From Bathymodiolus brooksi (Eukaryota > Mollusca > Bivalvia > Mytilida > Modiolidae), in the NCBI GenBank assembly GCA_963680875.1, contig OY804583.1, positions 32,663,331 to 32,727,330 of the forward strand: a stretch of DNA of 64,000 nucleotides, written 5' to 3'. Made by a program: the position numbers and the translations under genes. Positions 15,201 to 22,091 of the stretch are shown piece by piece (position 1 is the stretch's first letter; every line of letters begins with the position of its first letter). Below the pieces are notes generated by a model that saw only the letters and a program-made list of their open reading frames with translations, did no database searches and was not told the DNA's origin.

Positions 15201-18200
15201 TGGTACTGGACGCTGTATTCCGCTGTCTCAGAAATGTGATCTAATTACTCAGTGTTTAGATGGAACAGATGAAGGATTGCTGTGTGGTAAGTTCAGATGT
15301 TTTCTTCTGACATTTAACCGCATCGGTGGTGTAATGGTTAGCGTGCTCTCCTCAAGTGTGGTAGATCGTGGGTTTGAGCCCCGGTCGGGTAAAACCAAAG
15401 ACTCTAAAATTGGTATTTGTTACTTTTCCGCTTAGCATGCAGCATTAAGGAGAAAGAGCAAAGACTGGTTGGCTTGGAATCAGGATAATCTGTCCGAGTG
15501 GGGAGACTTGTCTATCCGCAGACTGTTGTTCCTGAATTAAGTGACCACCTGTCTTAAGCAGCCATCGAGTCGGTAAACCCCCTTTAAGATATATTTAAAC
15601 CCTAGTTTTTGCTTCCATGAACATTTCAGTTGAATTCCACTTCATAAAAAACAGAATATTTCTTACAAGTGAAGATGTTTAAAAAAAAAAAAGAATGATA
15701 TATTATTATCTTTCAACTTAGGGAATGACCATTTAACTTGAAAGGGGGGGGGGGGGGGGGTTATGGTTTTATTCTAAAAAAATATTCTGATTCCCAATGT
15801 TGCTGAAAAAAATATTCTGACTTTGGTGGAGGAAAAAAAAAAATCTGATTCAGAGTTTTTGTCATATAACCTAATGTTAAATTCTGGAAAAAAAATTCGC
15901 GCTTTGCGTGACAAAAGAAAAAAATGTTCCAACTCTCGTGTAATCCGAAAAAAAAATTCTGAACGAAGCAAAAAAACAAACACCCCCCCCCCCCCCCCCA
16001 GCAAGTTAAATAGTCAGTCCCTTACAATGTATGAGTTATCATAAAACTGAAATTAAATACAGGTACTGACTATTGTATAGCATATTCTAGATTAAAAACC
16101 ATCTTCATTATTCTATTTTTAGATCACCTTAGATCAGTGACGTGTGATTTTGAGAGCCTGTACCTATGTGGCTACAGTATAATGACCAACAATACCAACA
16201 CAAATGAATACAAATGGATGCGGAATCTTGGAGAAACACAGTCATTTTACACAGGACCTAAAATAGATCATACCACCGGAACAGATAAAGGTAATCCATT
16301 GTTTTGTCATCTTCTGTGAATATAACGAATTCTACTGTCAGTGATGACGGAGCTTATTAAAAAAACTGCTAGAGAATACCGAAGTGGCAATCAAAAATGG
16401 ATAATCCAGTGAAACTGGAAAGATACGGTACATGAGTTGAAGACAAACAAAGCAAAAACACAACACAATATGTGTTAGACACCACTATACACAAACAATC
16501 ACAAATAATGTTAATAAGAGATGAGCCCTCCTACAAACAACTGGAGGTAAAGAGAAACCGAACATCGTTTAAATTATGATTTAAATGATTATTTAAGACT
16601 TTTTTAACAACTTTGCTTCTTGTCATATAATATTGTCTTACATGTTAAAATTGATTTTTTCTTGTTTCTTTATTGCGGGCATCTTCGCCAGCCAAGGGTT
16701 GCGATCCACTTCACGTCCTCTAAACCCTTGGCCGCATAAAGTGTACGTTGGTAGTTCCTACGAACTGCCATCTGTTGGTTTTGTTAGTTACATCCATTAT
16801 AACGATATCATTTACAGCCAATCAGAACAGGTCTTTCATTTGACTTCATGTCAAAATATGTACACAGTTAGCTAGAAACCAAATCATGTCCATTTTATAT
16901 TTACATTTTTCCTTCAAAATTTATGTTTTCACAAAACTTATTCTAATTGATTGTGGGGCGGTCGTGGTCGTGATCGTATGGTAGTTGGATTTACAACAAT
17001 CTGTGCAATCAGTGCTTATCGCCACTAAAGTTGTGAGTTCGAATCCCGATCATGCGGGGGTGTACTCGATATAACATTATGTGATAAAGTTTGTGTCAGG
17101 TCGGTGGTTTTATCCAAGTACTCCGGGTTCCTCCACAAATAAAACTGAAATATTGTTGAAAGTGGCATTAAATACCATACCCCTAACCCTAACCTCAAAT
17201 TATTGCTGGCTGCATCCAGTTAAAAACCTAACCAAGTGACCAAAAAATCTAGCTAATGCCACAATGGTGAAGAGAAGAGAAGATGGGTCGTATACCAGGA
17301 GAGACGGATCGTATACCATGGCTAGCGAAGATGTATTGTGCATGACAAGTAATTATTATGATACTATATTTAGCATAAGCTCACAGTGCTTTCAGTTTTC
17401 TCACAGTTCTGTCATTCTGCAGGTTCAAGTACAAAGTAAATTAAATATTGATCATATTTTTACAGGACATTACATGTACGCAGAGGGAAATGATGGTTAC
17501 CGTGGTGATCGAGCAAGAATGGGATCAATCGTTTTCATGACTAAGGTCAACCAGAGTTTGACCTTTTATTATCACATGTACTTTGAGGATGAATACACAT
17601 CGTCGGGAGGTTTTCAGATAGCAACCAAAGAAGAATTGTCAGATGTAGAAAATATCATCTGGTTCAGCAACAAATCTACAGGAGAACCTTGGAAGTTTGG
17701 ATGTTTTAATTTACCATCCAATCAGAATTTATCTCTCATTTTTATAGCCAATCGTCATCCTTCTGCTGTACAGGAAGCAGACATAGCTGTAGATGATATT
17801 AGTCTTAAAGATGAAGTCTGTCCTGATAGTGAGTGTTTTATATTGATATTCTTAATTCATTTACCATAAAAATGGGGGCCGTAGTGATCATGATCGTATG
17901 GCAGTTGGATTTACAACTACCTGTGCAATTAGTGGCTATCACCACTAACGTTGTGAGTTCGAACTTGTTCATGGAGCGGCGTACTCAATACAACATTATG
18001 TGATAAAATTTGTCAGTGACTTGCGGAAGGTCGGTGGTTTTCTCCGGGAACCTCCACCAATAAAACTGTCCGCCACGATATAACTGAAGTATTGTTGAAT
18101 GTGGCGTTAAACACCATAAGCGTAAAAACCTTGTGTATAATGCTCACTTTTATTGCAAGGTGCCATGGTGGCCGAGTGGTTAATATGGTTTACTTCTGAT

Positions 18201-20377
18201 CACAAGCTTAACGCCACTGTGGTGATGTTTCCAGATACCTACCAATTAAAGAAGATTTTATAATAACTGTCCTCACTGTCCACACCAATAACATCAATCA
18301 AACTTTTTGGCCTAAAAGAAAATTTGACTTGCCTTTGCATTGTCTCTAGTATTGCAGCGAGTCTTATTTCCTATAGGACTTGTACTGCGATACTTGTGAT
18401 AATATGTGTCAAGACTTTCAAAACTGATGTTATAGTTTTTAATCTGTAATGTATTTGATGTGACCCTTACTGCTTATTTTCAGTATCAGAGTCATTTCGT
18501 TGATACTAACAACAACACTGCATTAAAAGGTCACATTTTTCGTGTTCTGTCATAGAAAATTTCATAAGTATTGAACCTCTTTTAAGAGGTCACCTGTCTT
18601 ATAAGACCACATTTTCTTTGTCCCAAATATGACCTCTTAATTACAGTTTGATGGTATTTAACATTTTAATATATTTTTTGTTTTTTGTTTAGATATAGAT
18701 GGCTACACGGAAGAAGCAACTTCATCTACTGCAGCAACTACGACAGCTACAGGTGAAGTCAATGTTTGATATTATTCTATGTTAGTAAATTCTGTTACAA
18801 TAGATTTCAACTGAAAGTCATTTTTTTAATAAAAAAAACATATTCAATGCCTCAGATTTAATATTCACTGGCGGTAAATGTCACATGTTGCCTTTTTTAA
18901 GAACAGGGAATTCTATCAGAAATGATCTATTTTAATCAACCAATGTTTTTGTTAATGTTGTTTACTTGTTACTCTGAAAAAAAAACCTTAAATGATAAAG
19001 CTTTCAAATGTTTTTACTTTTTTCATTATTTCAAAATACCACTATTTTCTCAAAAGACAACAACCCAAAAAAACATCATGGCCATGATCGTATGGTAGTT
19101 GTATAAACAACTACCTATGCACTCAGTGCCTATCACCACTGATGTTGTGAGTTCGAATCTCGATCAGGGCAAGGTGTAAAACATTATGTGATAAAGTTTG
19201 TCAGTGACTTGCGACAGGTCGGTGGTTTTCTCTGGATCCTCCGGTTTCCTCCACCAATAGAACTGACCGCCACGATATAACTGATATATTGTTGAAAGTG
19301 GCGTAAGACACCATCAAACAAACGAACAATTAAAATATAGAATAAAGCAATTACTGTCTTTTGATTCTGTAAATGTGTGGATTAATTGACCTTTGAAAAA
19401 AAAATGATATTCACTTCGTCCTTCGGTCTCAGTGAATATAATTTTTTTTTCAAAAGTCAATAAATCGACACATTTACCTTATCAAAAGACAGTAATTGTA
19501 TACTATTATAAAAAATGCTTGGAAATTTAGATATGTTATCATTGATTAGTAAAGGCCATCATTAAAAAAATAATTCATTTACTGTTTCTCGACTCACGTT
19601 AATCGTTTATGATTTTATGATGTTTAACGCCACTTTCAACAATATTTCAGTTATATTGTATCGGTAAAATTTATTGGATTTGCGCCAGGCTTTGTAAATT
19701 ACAAATAAGGGTGCACTCGACTCGCCACCGCAAGTGATAAAGTTTACCAGTTGCTTGCCCATGGTCGGTGGCTCTCTCCGGGGACTCCGGCTCCTTCCAC
19801 CACTAAAACTGGTCGCCATGATATAGCTGAAATATTGCTGAAAGTGGCATTAAACACAATAAATCAAATCAAATCAAATCAAATCAGATTTATTAGTGGA
19901 GGAAACCAGAGTACCTGGAGTAAACCACAGACCTGTCGCAAGTCACTTACAAATTTGATCACATAACGTTCTTTTGAGTATACTTCGCCATGAACGGGGT
20001 TCGAACTCACAGGCAATTTTTCTTCTTCCAAAAATTTAAAAGAAAGAAGACATTTTTGTGGTAAAAACAATTTTCTTGGAAAATATCAAAAGATAAATTA
20101 ACATTACAGTCTATGTAGAATCCCGAGGATTATGCTTGGCTTCACCTCCTAACATTTACTTCATATCACAAATGCTAATTATTGATTAGTCAATTATATA
20201 ATGTGATGTCACTCCGCAAAAGATAAAATTTTATTTTTTTTTGTTCTTGTTTTTCAAGGTTGTGGAACGGACATGTTTCAATGCAATACTGGACTATGTT
20301 TGAAAAAAATATACGTTTGTGATGGGATTTCAGACTGTATGACGGGGGAAGATGAACTGAACTGTAATAATCCTTAG
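192..20377 (+). CDS. MAM and LDL-receptor class A domain protein, 3' part of gene (13 exons, 5' incomplete)
   Basis: Thirteen exons join in one frame to about 715 residues ending at TAG 20375-20377. Domain order is LDLa, MAM, LDLa, MAM, LDLa, LDLa, MAM, short Thr-rich linker, LDLa. The joins were chosen because each exon has an AG acceptor and GT donor and the phases match; nearly all introns are phase 1, the usual pattern for shuffled extracellular modules. MAM domains are adhesive modules and LDLa repeats are small calcium-binding ligand-binding modules, so a secreted or matrix protein is inferred. No membrane segment or GPI-type tail is visible at the C-terminus. The gene must start left of the window, since the first exon seen opens in phase 1 with no start codon. 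The ligand is unknown. Transcript support cannot be assessed here. Confidence 0.85.
355..580 (+). repeat. Dispersed repeat of unknown class
   Basis: GGTGCCACTAGTGGAGCAGG, then CTGAGTTCAGCCCCAGTTTT and GGTATCTTCAAA at the end. Related copies lie at 4500-4670, 45930-46145 and 52440-53050. No terminal repeats or coding sequence were seen. Confidence 0.65.
675..800 (+). repeat. Three tandem copies of a unit of about 40 bp
   Basis: ACTTAATAGAGGTAGTCACT then AAAGCAGGTTTGACT is repeated three times with small differences. AGGTTTGACT is the end of the dispersed inverted-repeat element, so this is another expansion of that family, in the intron after LDLa 1. Confidence 0.8.
1355..1495 (+). CDS. Exon: N-terminal part of MAM domain 1
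   Basis: Acceptor TTTTCAG at 1348-1354, donor GTAAGA at 1496; phase 1-1, 47 codons. It encodes the MAM opening ([14 protein letters not shown]) and the DHTYGRYPG motif that normally follows the first strand. The last 47 nt of this exon, with 31 nt of intron, have been amplified into the array that follows. Reading through the donor meets an in-frame TGA at 1507-1509, so the first donor must be used to make a full product. Confidence 0.8.
1449..2030 (+). repeat. 78 bp minisatellite made from an exon end plus its 5' splice site
   Basis: Copies of GGCAGGTA recur at 1483, 1561, 1639, 1717, 1795, 1873 and 1951, each exactly 78 bp apart, and a shortened eighth copy follows 58 bp later at 2009. The unit begins inside the MAM exon at CACAAACAATG and ends in the intron. 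Most copies carry a good donor (AGGTAAGA), and an acceptor-like CTTTATAG lies before the exon-derived part. Some copies have GGTAACAAGG where the real exon has GGTATCCAGG, which places TAA in the exon's frame. Because 78 is a multiple of three, a 222-codon frame runs through the array; it is not in the MAM frame and is not taken as a gene. Confidence 0.9.
2310..2512 (-). mobile_element. SINE family B, partial, inverted
   Basis: The reverse complement contains the family B body (AGCAAAGACTAGTTGG, then CAAGTCGAATGACATGT) but diverges at the tRNA-like head. Intronic. Confidence 0.6.
2639..2805 (+). mobile_element. SINE family B, 5' part with tRNA-like promoter
   Basis: Box A TGGTGTAATGGTTAGCG and box B GGGTTCGAGTCCC are both present, followed by the family B body (ACTATAAAACTGGTA, GCTAAGCATGCAAA). 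It is a SINE head rather than a tRNA gene, since the cloverleaf does not close. Confidence 0.75.
2826..3600 (+). mobile_element. tRNA-derived SINE (family A) interrupted by a tandem array
   Basis: The left part (2835-2928) matches family A from the CAGTG-TTATCAC region to TGATAAAGTTTGTCA, and the right part (3537-3590) matches its tail (CTCCACTAATAAAATGAC, then GTATTGTTGAAAG). Between them the middle of the SINE has been expanded. Confidence 0.75.
2917..3536 (+). repeat. 41 bp minisatellite, 15 copies, grown inside a SINE
   Basis: The unit is TTTGTCAATAACTTGGTTAG then TGGTTATCTCCAGATAGCCAG. CTTGG recurs every 41 bp from 2931 (one 39-40 bp unit near 3410). The unit corresponds to the SINE phrase GTTTGTCAGTGACTTGCGAC and the following GGTGGTTTTCTCC. 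It lies in the intron between the two MAM 1 exons. Confidence 0.93.
3657..3992 (+). CDS. Exon: C-terminal part of MAM domain 1
   Basis: Acceptor TATTTTTCAG ending at 3656, donor GTAAAA at 3993; 336 bp, phase 1-1. It completes the MAM fold: [23 protein letters not shown], then WRLGYFDL and [13 protein letters not shown]. The IDDVS-x-G-x-C ending is diagnostic of MAM. Confidence 0.9.
4005..4160 (+). repeat. ATTG/GATT microsatellite tracts
   Basis: GATT repeats at 4008-4034, starting about 15 bp after the MAM 1 exon, and again at 4140-4155, flanking a stretch of plain AT-rich sequence. Confidence 0.8.
4784..5872. mobile_element. Non-autonomous TIR element, about 1.1 kb
   Basis: Ends in AGTCTCCCAAAC and GTTTGGGAGACT as inverted termini. 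The interior (5120-5800) holds about five diverged units of roughly 100-125 bp built around CCATTTTCAAAATGGCC and TGATGTCCCGAATTGATTCC. No transposase is encoded. Intronic. Confidence 0.65.
6601..6695. mobile_element. Perfect hairpin flanked by a 10 bp direct repeat
   Basis: Arms 6610-6644 and 6652-6686 are perfectly complementary over 35 bp around a 7 nt loop (TTATTTG). The direct repeat GTAAACATTC lies at 6601-6610 and 6686-6695. This looks like a very small foldback element with its target duplication. Confidence 0.75.
7143..7259 (+). CDS. Exon: LDLa repeat 2
   Basis: Acceptor TTTAATTTCAG ending at 7142, donor GTAAGT at 7260; 117 bp, phase 1-1. Six cysteines fit the LDLa pattern (CTSQEYKC, then TC, LC, DC and LNC). 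The calcium-site segment is weaker than in the other repeats: [10 protein letters not shown] lacks the second acidic residue of the usual DGSDE. Confidence 0.8.
7298..7535 (+). mobile_element. SINE family B
   Basis: Box A TGGTGTAATGGTTAGCATG, then the body with GAGCAAAGACTGGTTGGC, GATAATGTGTCTGTGTGG and AAAAATCCAACTAAG. It starts 39 bp after the LDLa 2 donor. The box B region (GGGTTGAGTCC) has decayed. Confidence 0.75.
8144..8308 (+). CDS. Exon: N-terminal part of MAM domain 2
   Basis: Acceptor TTTTACAG ending at 8143, donor GTATGT at 8309; 165 bp, phase 1-1. It encodes [15 protein letters not shown] and ends in [10 protein letters not shown], the conserved MAM segment before the next intron. 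Confidence 0.85.
8820..8997. mobile_element. Dispersed inverted-repeat element, degenerate copy
   Basis: GAAACCTGTCTAGAGTGACC at the left and GTCAAGACAGGTTCCACTG at the right, with the family's AGGGACCACCTGTCTTG phrase inside. Intron inside MAM 2. Confidence 0.55.
9147..9280 (+). CDS. Exon: middle part of MAM domain 2
   Basis: Acceptor ATTTTTCAG ending at 9146, donor GTAAAT at 9281; 134 bp, phase 1 in and phase 0 out. It encodes GYMMFLL and [17 protein letters not shown], the MAM strand holding the FxY motif. MAM 2 is the only one of the three domains here split by a phase 0 intron. Confidence 0.8.
9345..9455 (+). mobile_element. SINE family A, 3' fragment
   Basis: TGATAAAGATTATCAGTG to GTGGCATTAAACATC, with an internal deletion. 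Just after the MAM 2 middle exon. Confidence 0.55.
9905..10208. mobile_element. Foldback (MITE-like) element
   Basis: Outer arms TTTACAGAAGAAATAGG and CCTATTTCTTCTGTAAA; inner arms of about 40 bp around TTCCACGAGTGATAGAAATT and its complement, with a centre rich in CGAG/CGCAGCG. Between the MAM 2 exons. Confidence 0.75.
11041..11105 (+). repeat. Short tandem repeat, three copies of about 23 bp
   Basis: GATGACCATACACTCA(TAAAAT) occurs three times, ending 58 bp before the acceptor of the MAM 2 C-terminal exon. Confidence 0.8.
11163..11379 (+). CDS. Exon: C-terminal part of MAM domain 2
   Basis: Acceptor TATAACCAG ending at 11162, donor GTAAGA at 11380; 217 bp, phase 0 in and phase 1 out, complementing the previous exon. 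It encodes [26 protein letters not shown] and [14 protein letters not shown], the MAM ending. Confidence 0.85.
11630..12095. mobile_element. Two adjacent copies of the dispersed inverted-repeat element
   Basis: Copies run about 11630-11828 and 11907-12094. Each opens with a form of AAACCTG and closes with a form of AGGTTT and CACTGTA. Diverged. Confidence 0.5.
12203..12313 (+). CDS. Exon: LDLa repeat 3
   Basis: Acceptor TTTATTGTAG ending at 12202, donor GTAAGA at 12314; 111 bp, phase 1-1. Six cysteines, with the calcium cage [13 protein letters not shown]. Confidence 0.9.
12755..13135. mobile_element. Fragment of a dispersed element with CGTCCGTCCGTC and AAGATGGCC motifs
   Basis: GCGGGGATATGGAAATGCCG, then two diverged units of AGGAATGTGATCGTGAC plus AAAATGGCAA. 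Related in style to 4784-5872, 25236-25320 and 26316-27740. The right end is not defined. Confidence 0.5.
13187..13368. mobile_element. Dispersed inverted-repeat element, well-preserved copy
   Basis: Termini ACAGTCAAACCTG and AGGTTTGACTGT. Interior phrases are GTGACCACCTCTATTAA, ACCTGTATTAAGCAACCAC and GTCTTATATGACC. No coding capacity. Confidence 0.7.
14265..15175 (+). repeat. Diverged tandem duplication upstream of LDLa exon 4
   Basis: ATGCTAAGATCATGTTTCAT then GCTTAAAAAC occurs at 14541 and 14814; ATACACAGACG occurs at 14618 and again at 15148, in the acceptor region of the exon at 15176. The units are about 280 bp; the last is split by the SINE at 14846-15095. Confidence 0.6.
14846..15095 (+). 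mobile_element. SINE family A
   Basis: Head GTGATTGTATGGTAATTGG, box B-like GTGAGTTCGAATCTC, body GATAAAGTTTGTCAGTGACT and tail GAAATATTGTTGAAAATGGC. The family resembles molluscan V-type SINEs such as RUDI, but this assignment is from memory and untested. Confidence 0.75.
15176..15286 (+). CDS. Exon: LDLa repeat 4
   Basis: Acceptor ATCTGTTGTAG ending at 15175, donor GTAAGT at 15287; 111 bp, phase 1-1. Canonical LDLa: [15 protein letters not shown], then [15 protein letters not shown]. Confidence 0.92.
15318..15535 (+). mobile_element. SINE family B
   Basis: Box A GGTGTAATGGTTAGCGTG and box B-like GGGTTTGAGCCCC, then AAAGAGCAAAGACTGG. It lies 32 bp after the LDLa 4 donor. Confidence 0.8.
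15719..16024. mobile_element. MITE with poly(G)/poly(C) inner termini
   Basis: Termini GGGA-TGACCATTTAACTTG and the inverse of GACTATTTAACTTGC, each followed inward by 17-20 G (or C). The A-rich interior repeats AAAAAATATTCTGA-type phrases. CCATTTAACTTGAAAGGGG recurs at 35887. Confidence 0.65.
16123..16290 (+). CDS. Exon: N-terminal part of MAM domain 3
   Basis: Acceptor CTATTTTTAG ending at 16122, donor GTAATC at 16291; 168 bp, phase 1-1. It encodes [20 protein letters not shown] and [13 protein letters not shown], a typical MAM N-terminal exon. Confidence 0.9.
16963..17185 (+). mobile_element. SINE family A
   Basis: GTCGTGGTCGTGATCGTATG head, GTGAGTTCGAATCCCGATC box B, GGTCGGTGGTTTTATCC body, TGAAATATTGTTGAAAGTGG tail. 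Intron inside MAM 3. Confidence 0.8.
17466..17828 (+). CDS. Exon: C-terminal part of MAM domain 3
   Basis: Acceptor TTTTTACAG ending at 17465, donor GTGAGT at 17829; 363 bp, phase 1-1. It encodes [29 protein letters not shown] and [14 protein letters not shown]. In this domain one exon carries everything that two exons carry in MAM 2. Confidence 0.92.
17870..18125 (+). mobile_element. SINE family A
   Basis: Starts GGCCGTAGTGATCATGATCG and ends GTTGAATGTGGCGTTAAACA. It begins about 40 bp downstream of the MAM 3 donor. Confidence 0.8.
18540..18660. mobile_element. Dispersed inverted-repeat element, partial
   Basis: TTGAACCTCTTTTAAGAGGT, then CACCTGTCTTATAAGACCAC and TGACCTCTTAATTACAGTTT. Just upstream of the Thr-linker exon. 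Confidence 0.6.
18693..18752 (+). CDS. Exon: Thr/Ala/Ser-rich linker
   Basis: Acceptor TTTTGTTTAG ending at 18692, donor GTGAAG at 18753; 60 bp, phase 1-1. The 20 codons are rich in Thr, Ser and Ala ([14 protein letters not shown]), a likely O-glycosylated spacer. The short length makes this less certain than the domain exons, but both splice sites and the phase fit. Confidence 0.65.
19072..19318 (+). mobile_element. SINE family A
   Basis: Head CATGGCCATGATCGTATGG, box B GTTCGAATCTCGATC, tail ATATTGTTGAAAGTGGCG. In the last intron of the MAM gene. Confidence 0.8.
19350..19496. mobile_element. Foldback (MITE-like) element, about 147 bp
   Basis: Arms of about 66 bp, from ATTACTGTCTTTTGAT to AGTAAT, about 90% complementary, around CGTCCTTCGGTCTC. 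In the last MAM-gene intron. Confidence 0.75.
19620..20020. mobile_element. Cluster of SINE family A fragments in both orientations
   Basis: An inverted tail (19621-19665), then a + strand copy of a subfamily with GTGCACTCGACTCGC (19710-19862), then an inverted body (19888-20010). The opposed fragments make local inverted repeats. Confidence 0.65.
20259..20377 (+). CDS. Terminal exon: LDLa repeat 5 and stop codon
   Basis: Acceptor TTTTTCAAG ending at 20258, phase 1. It encodes [13 protein letters not shown], then [18 protein letters not shown] and NNP before TAG. The protein ends four residues after the last LDLa cysteine, so no anchor follows. Confidence 0.88.
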
Positions 20378-20577
20378 AACAGATAAACAACTAGACAGAA
20401 GCATATTGTGATATATCAGGACAAAGAAACAGCCATTTTGTCTAAACTGGTTCCTTGTTATTATACTGTTATGATCAGGTAGTTACCAGATATGTTGTGT
20501 TACAGATTTAATTGTGACACAAGAATTACATGACATCCCAGAGATACACAAGCGGAACAGGAAGTACAAAAATGAAA

Positions 20578-20745
20578 TACAGTCAAACCTGTATTAAGAG
20601 GTCACCTTTGCGACAAGGAGAAAGTGGCCTTATAACACAGATGACCTCTTAAAAGAGGTTCAATTCATATGAACTTTTCTATGAAACGAGAAGAAAAAGG
20701 TGACCTTTTAATACAGGTGACTGCACGGACAGGTTTGACTGTATT
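20578..20745. mobile_element. Dispersed inverted-repeat element in the 3' UTR region
   Basis: Termini ACAGTCAAACCTG and AGGTTTGACTGT, in the orientation with GAACTTTTCTATGAAACG in the middle. It lies between the MAM gene stop and the candidate poly(A) signal. Confidence 0.7.
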
Positions 20746-20929
20746 TGTATGCTAAGGAAATCTGCCACGTTGGCAATTATATTTCTTTTGCCATGCTGTA
20801 CACCCTACACTTTGTCTTAAATATTAAGAATTATATTGTTGTCGGATCAATTCTCAAAGGAATAATAATAACCAAACGTTGTAAGAGTTCAAGCATTTAT
20901 TGCAGTTGGAAAATACTTCCATTATTATA

Positions 20930-20935
20930 AATAAA
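20930..20935 (+). promoter_or_regulatory. Candidate poly(A) signal of the MAM/LDLa gene
   Basis: AATAAA lies about 550 bp after the stop codon and is the first canonical hexamer seen. If it is used, the 3' UTR contains the inverted-repeat element at 20578-20745. Confidence 0.4.
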
Positions 20936-21079
20936 TGAGAAAGGCATGAAGGTTATTATTTCAACATATTTTATTTACAGAAAGGTATTTTATGATCAGT
21001 CAAAATTAAAATTGTTTAAAAATGAAATTATATACCAACGGTCAAAATTCACTCTTCCACAATATTATGTACAGTCAGA

Positions 21080-21520
21080 CTTGTATAAGACAAGTGACTA
21101 CTCAGTTTAACTTACTATGTCTAAGACAAGTGACTGCTTATTTTAGATCGCTATATTTAAGACAAGTGACTGCTCATTTTAGACTGCTATATCTAAGACA
21201 AGTGACTGCTCATTTTAGATCGCTATATCTAAGACAAGTGACTGATCATTTTAGACTGCTATATCTAAGACAAATGACTGCTCATTTTAGATCGCTATAT
21301 CTAAGACAAGTGACTGATCATTTTAGACTGCTATATCTAAGACAAGTGACTGCTCATTTTAGATCGCTGTATCTAAGACAAGTGACTGCTCATTTTAGAT
21401 CGCTATATCTAAGACAAGTGACTGCTCATTTTAGATCGCTGTATCTAAGACAAGTGACTGCTCAATTTAGATTGCTGTATCTAAGACAAGTGACTGCTCA
21501 ATTTAGACTGCTATATCAGG
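21080..21520 (+). repeat. 36 bp minisatellite, about 12 copies
   Basis: The unit reads CTAAGACAAGTGACTGCTCA then TTTTAGATCGCTATAT. It is preceded by ACAGTCAGACTTGTATAAG, which resembles the terminal repeat of the dispersed inverted-repeat element found elsewhere in the window, so it probably grew inside such a copy. A 169-codon frame through it reflects the period. Confidence 0.9.
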
Positions 21521-22091
21521 ATTGTTACTAATTAGTTAATTATTCAATGCTTTGGTATCTTAATTAGTACAACTAAGTATTGAGTAAACATTGAAAGTTA
21601 TTTACCGTTATTAAAAAAAAATTAAAGTCTAGATTTAAAACTGACCTTTGAATACATGTACTGGTATACTGATATGATGGAAATTAACACAGAGTGACTA
21701 CTGACCTCATTAGTGAGATGACAGCTTATTTGAGTTAAAAAATAACATGTAAAGCTTATCATAAGAGTTTTAGCGAAAATGGTCATTCACAGCAGGTGAC
21801 TGCTAATTCAAGGTGATCATAAAGGCAAGTTTTACTGTTCGTTCTATTAATAACTTTGGGGGAATTACACCACTCGACCTGATTTATTGTGGGTAGTAAC
21901 ACAGCAACGGTGCCAGCAAATAAGTAAGCTGTAGCAAAAAATAAATGGTTTGTTAAGGATTGTCTATCTTTTATCTGTTCAGTAGCCCCACTCTTATACT
22001 ACCATCAATTAAAAAGTAGCCTACAAATAGGGTGATCTCTCATGACCGGGATAATTTAGTCGTATTATAATTACTATCTCAGTGTATCTGT

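Noticed and set aside
15761..16044. Small frames rich in Phe or Lys
   Set aside because: They arise from A/T-rich repeats inside a MITE.
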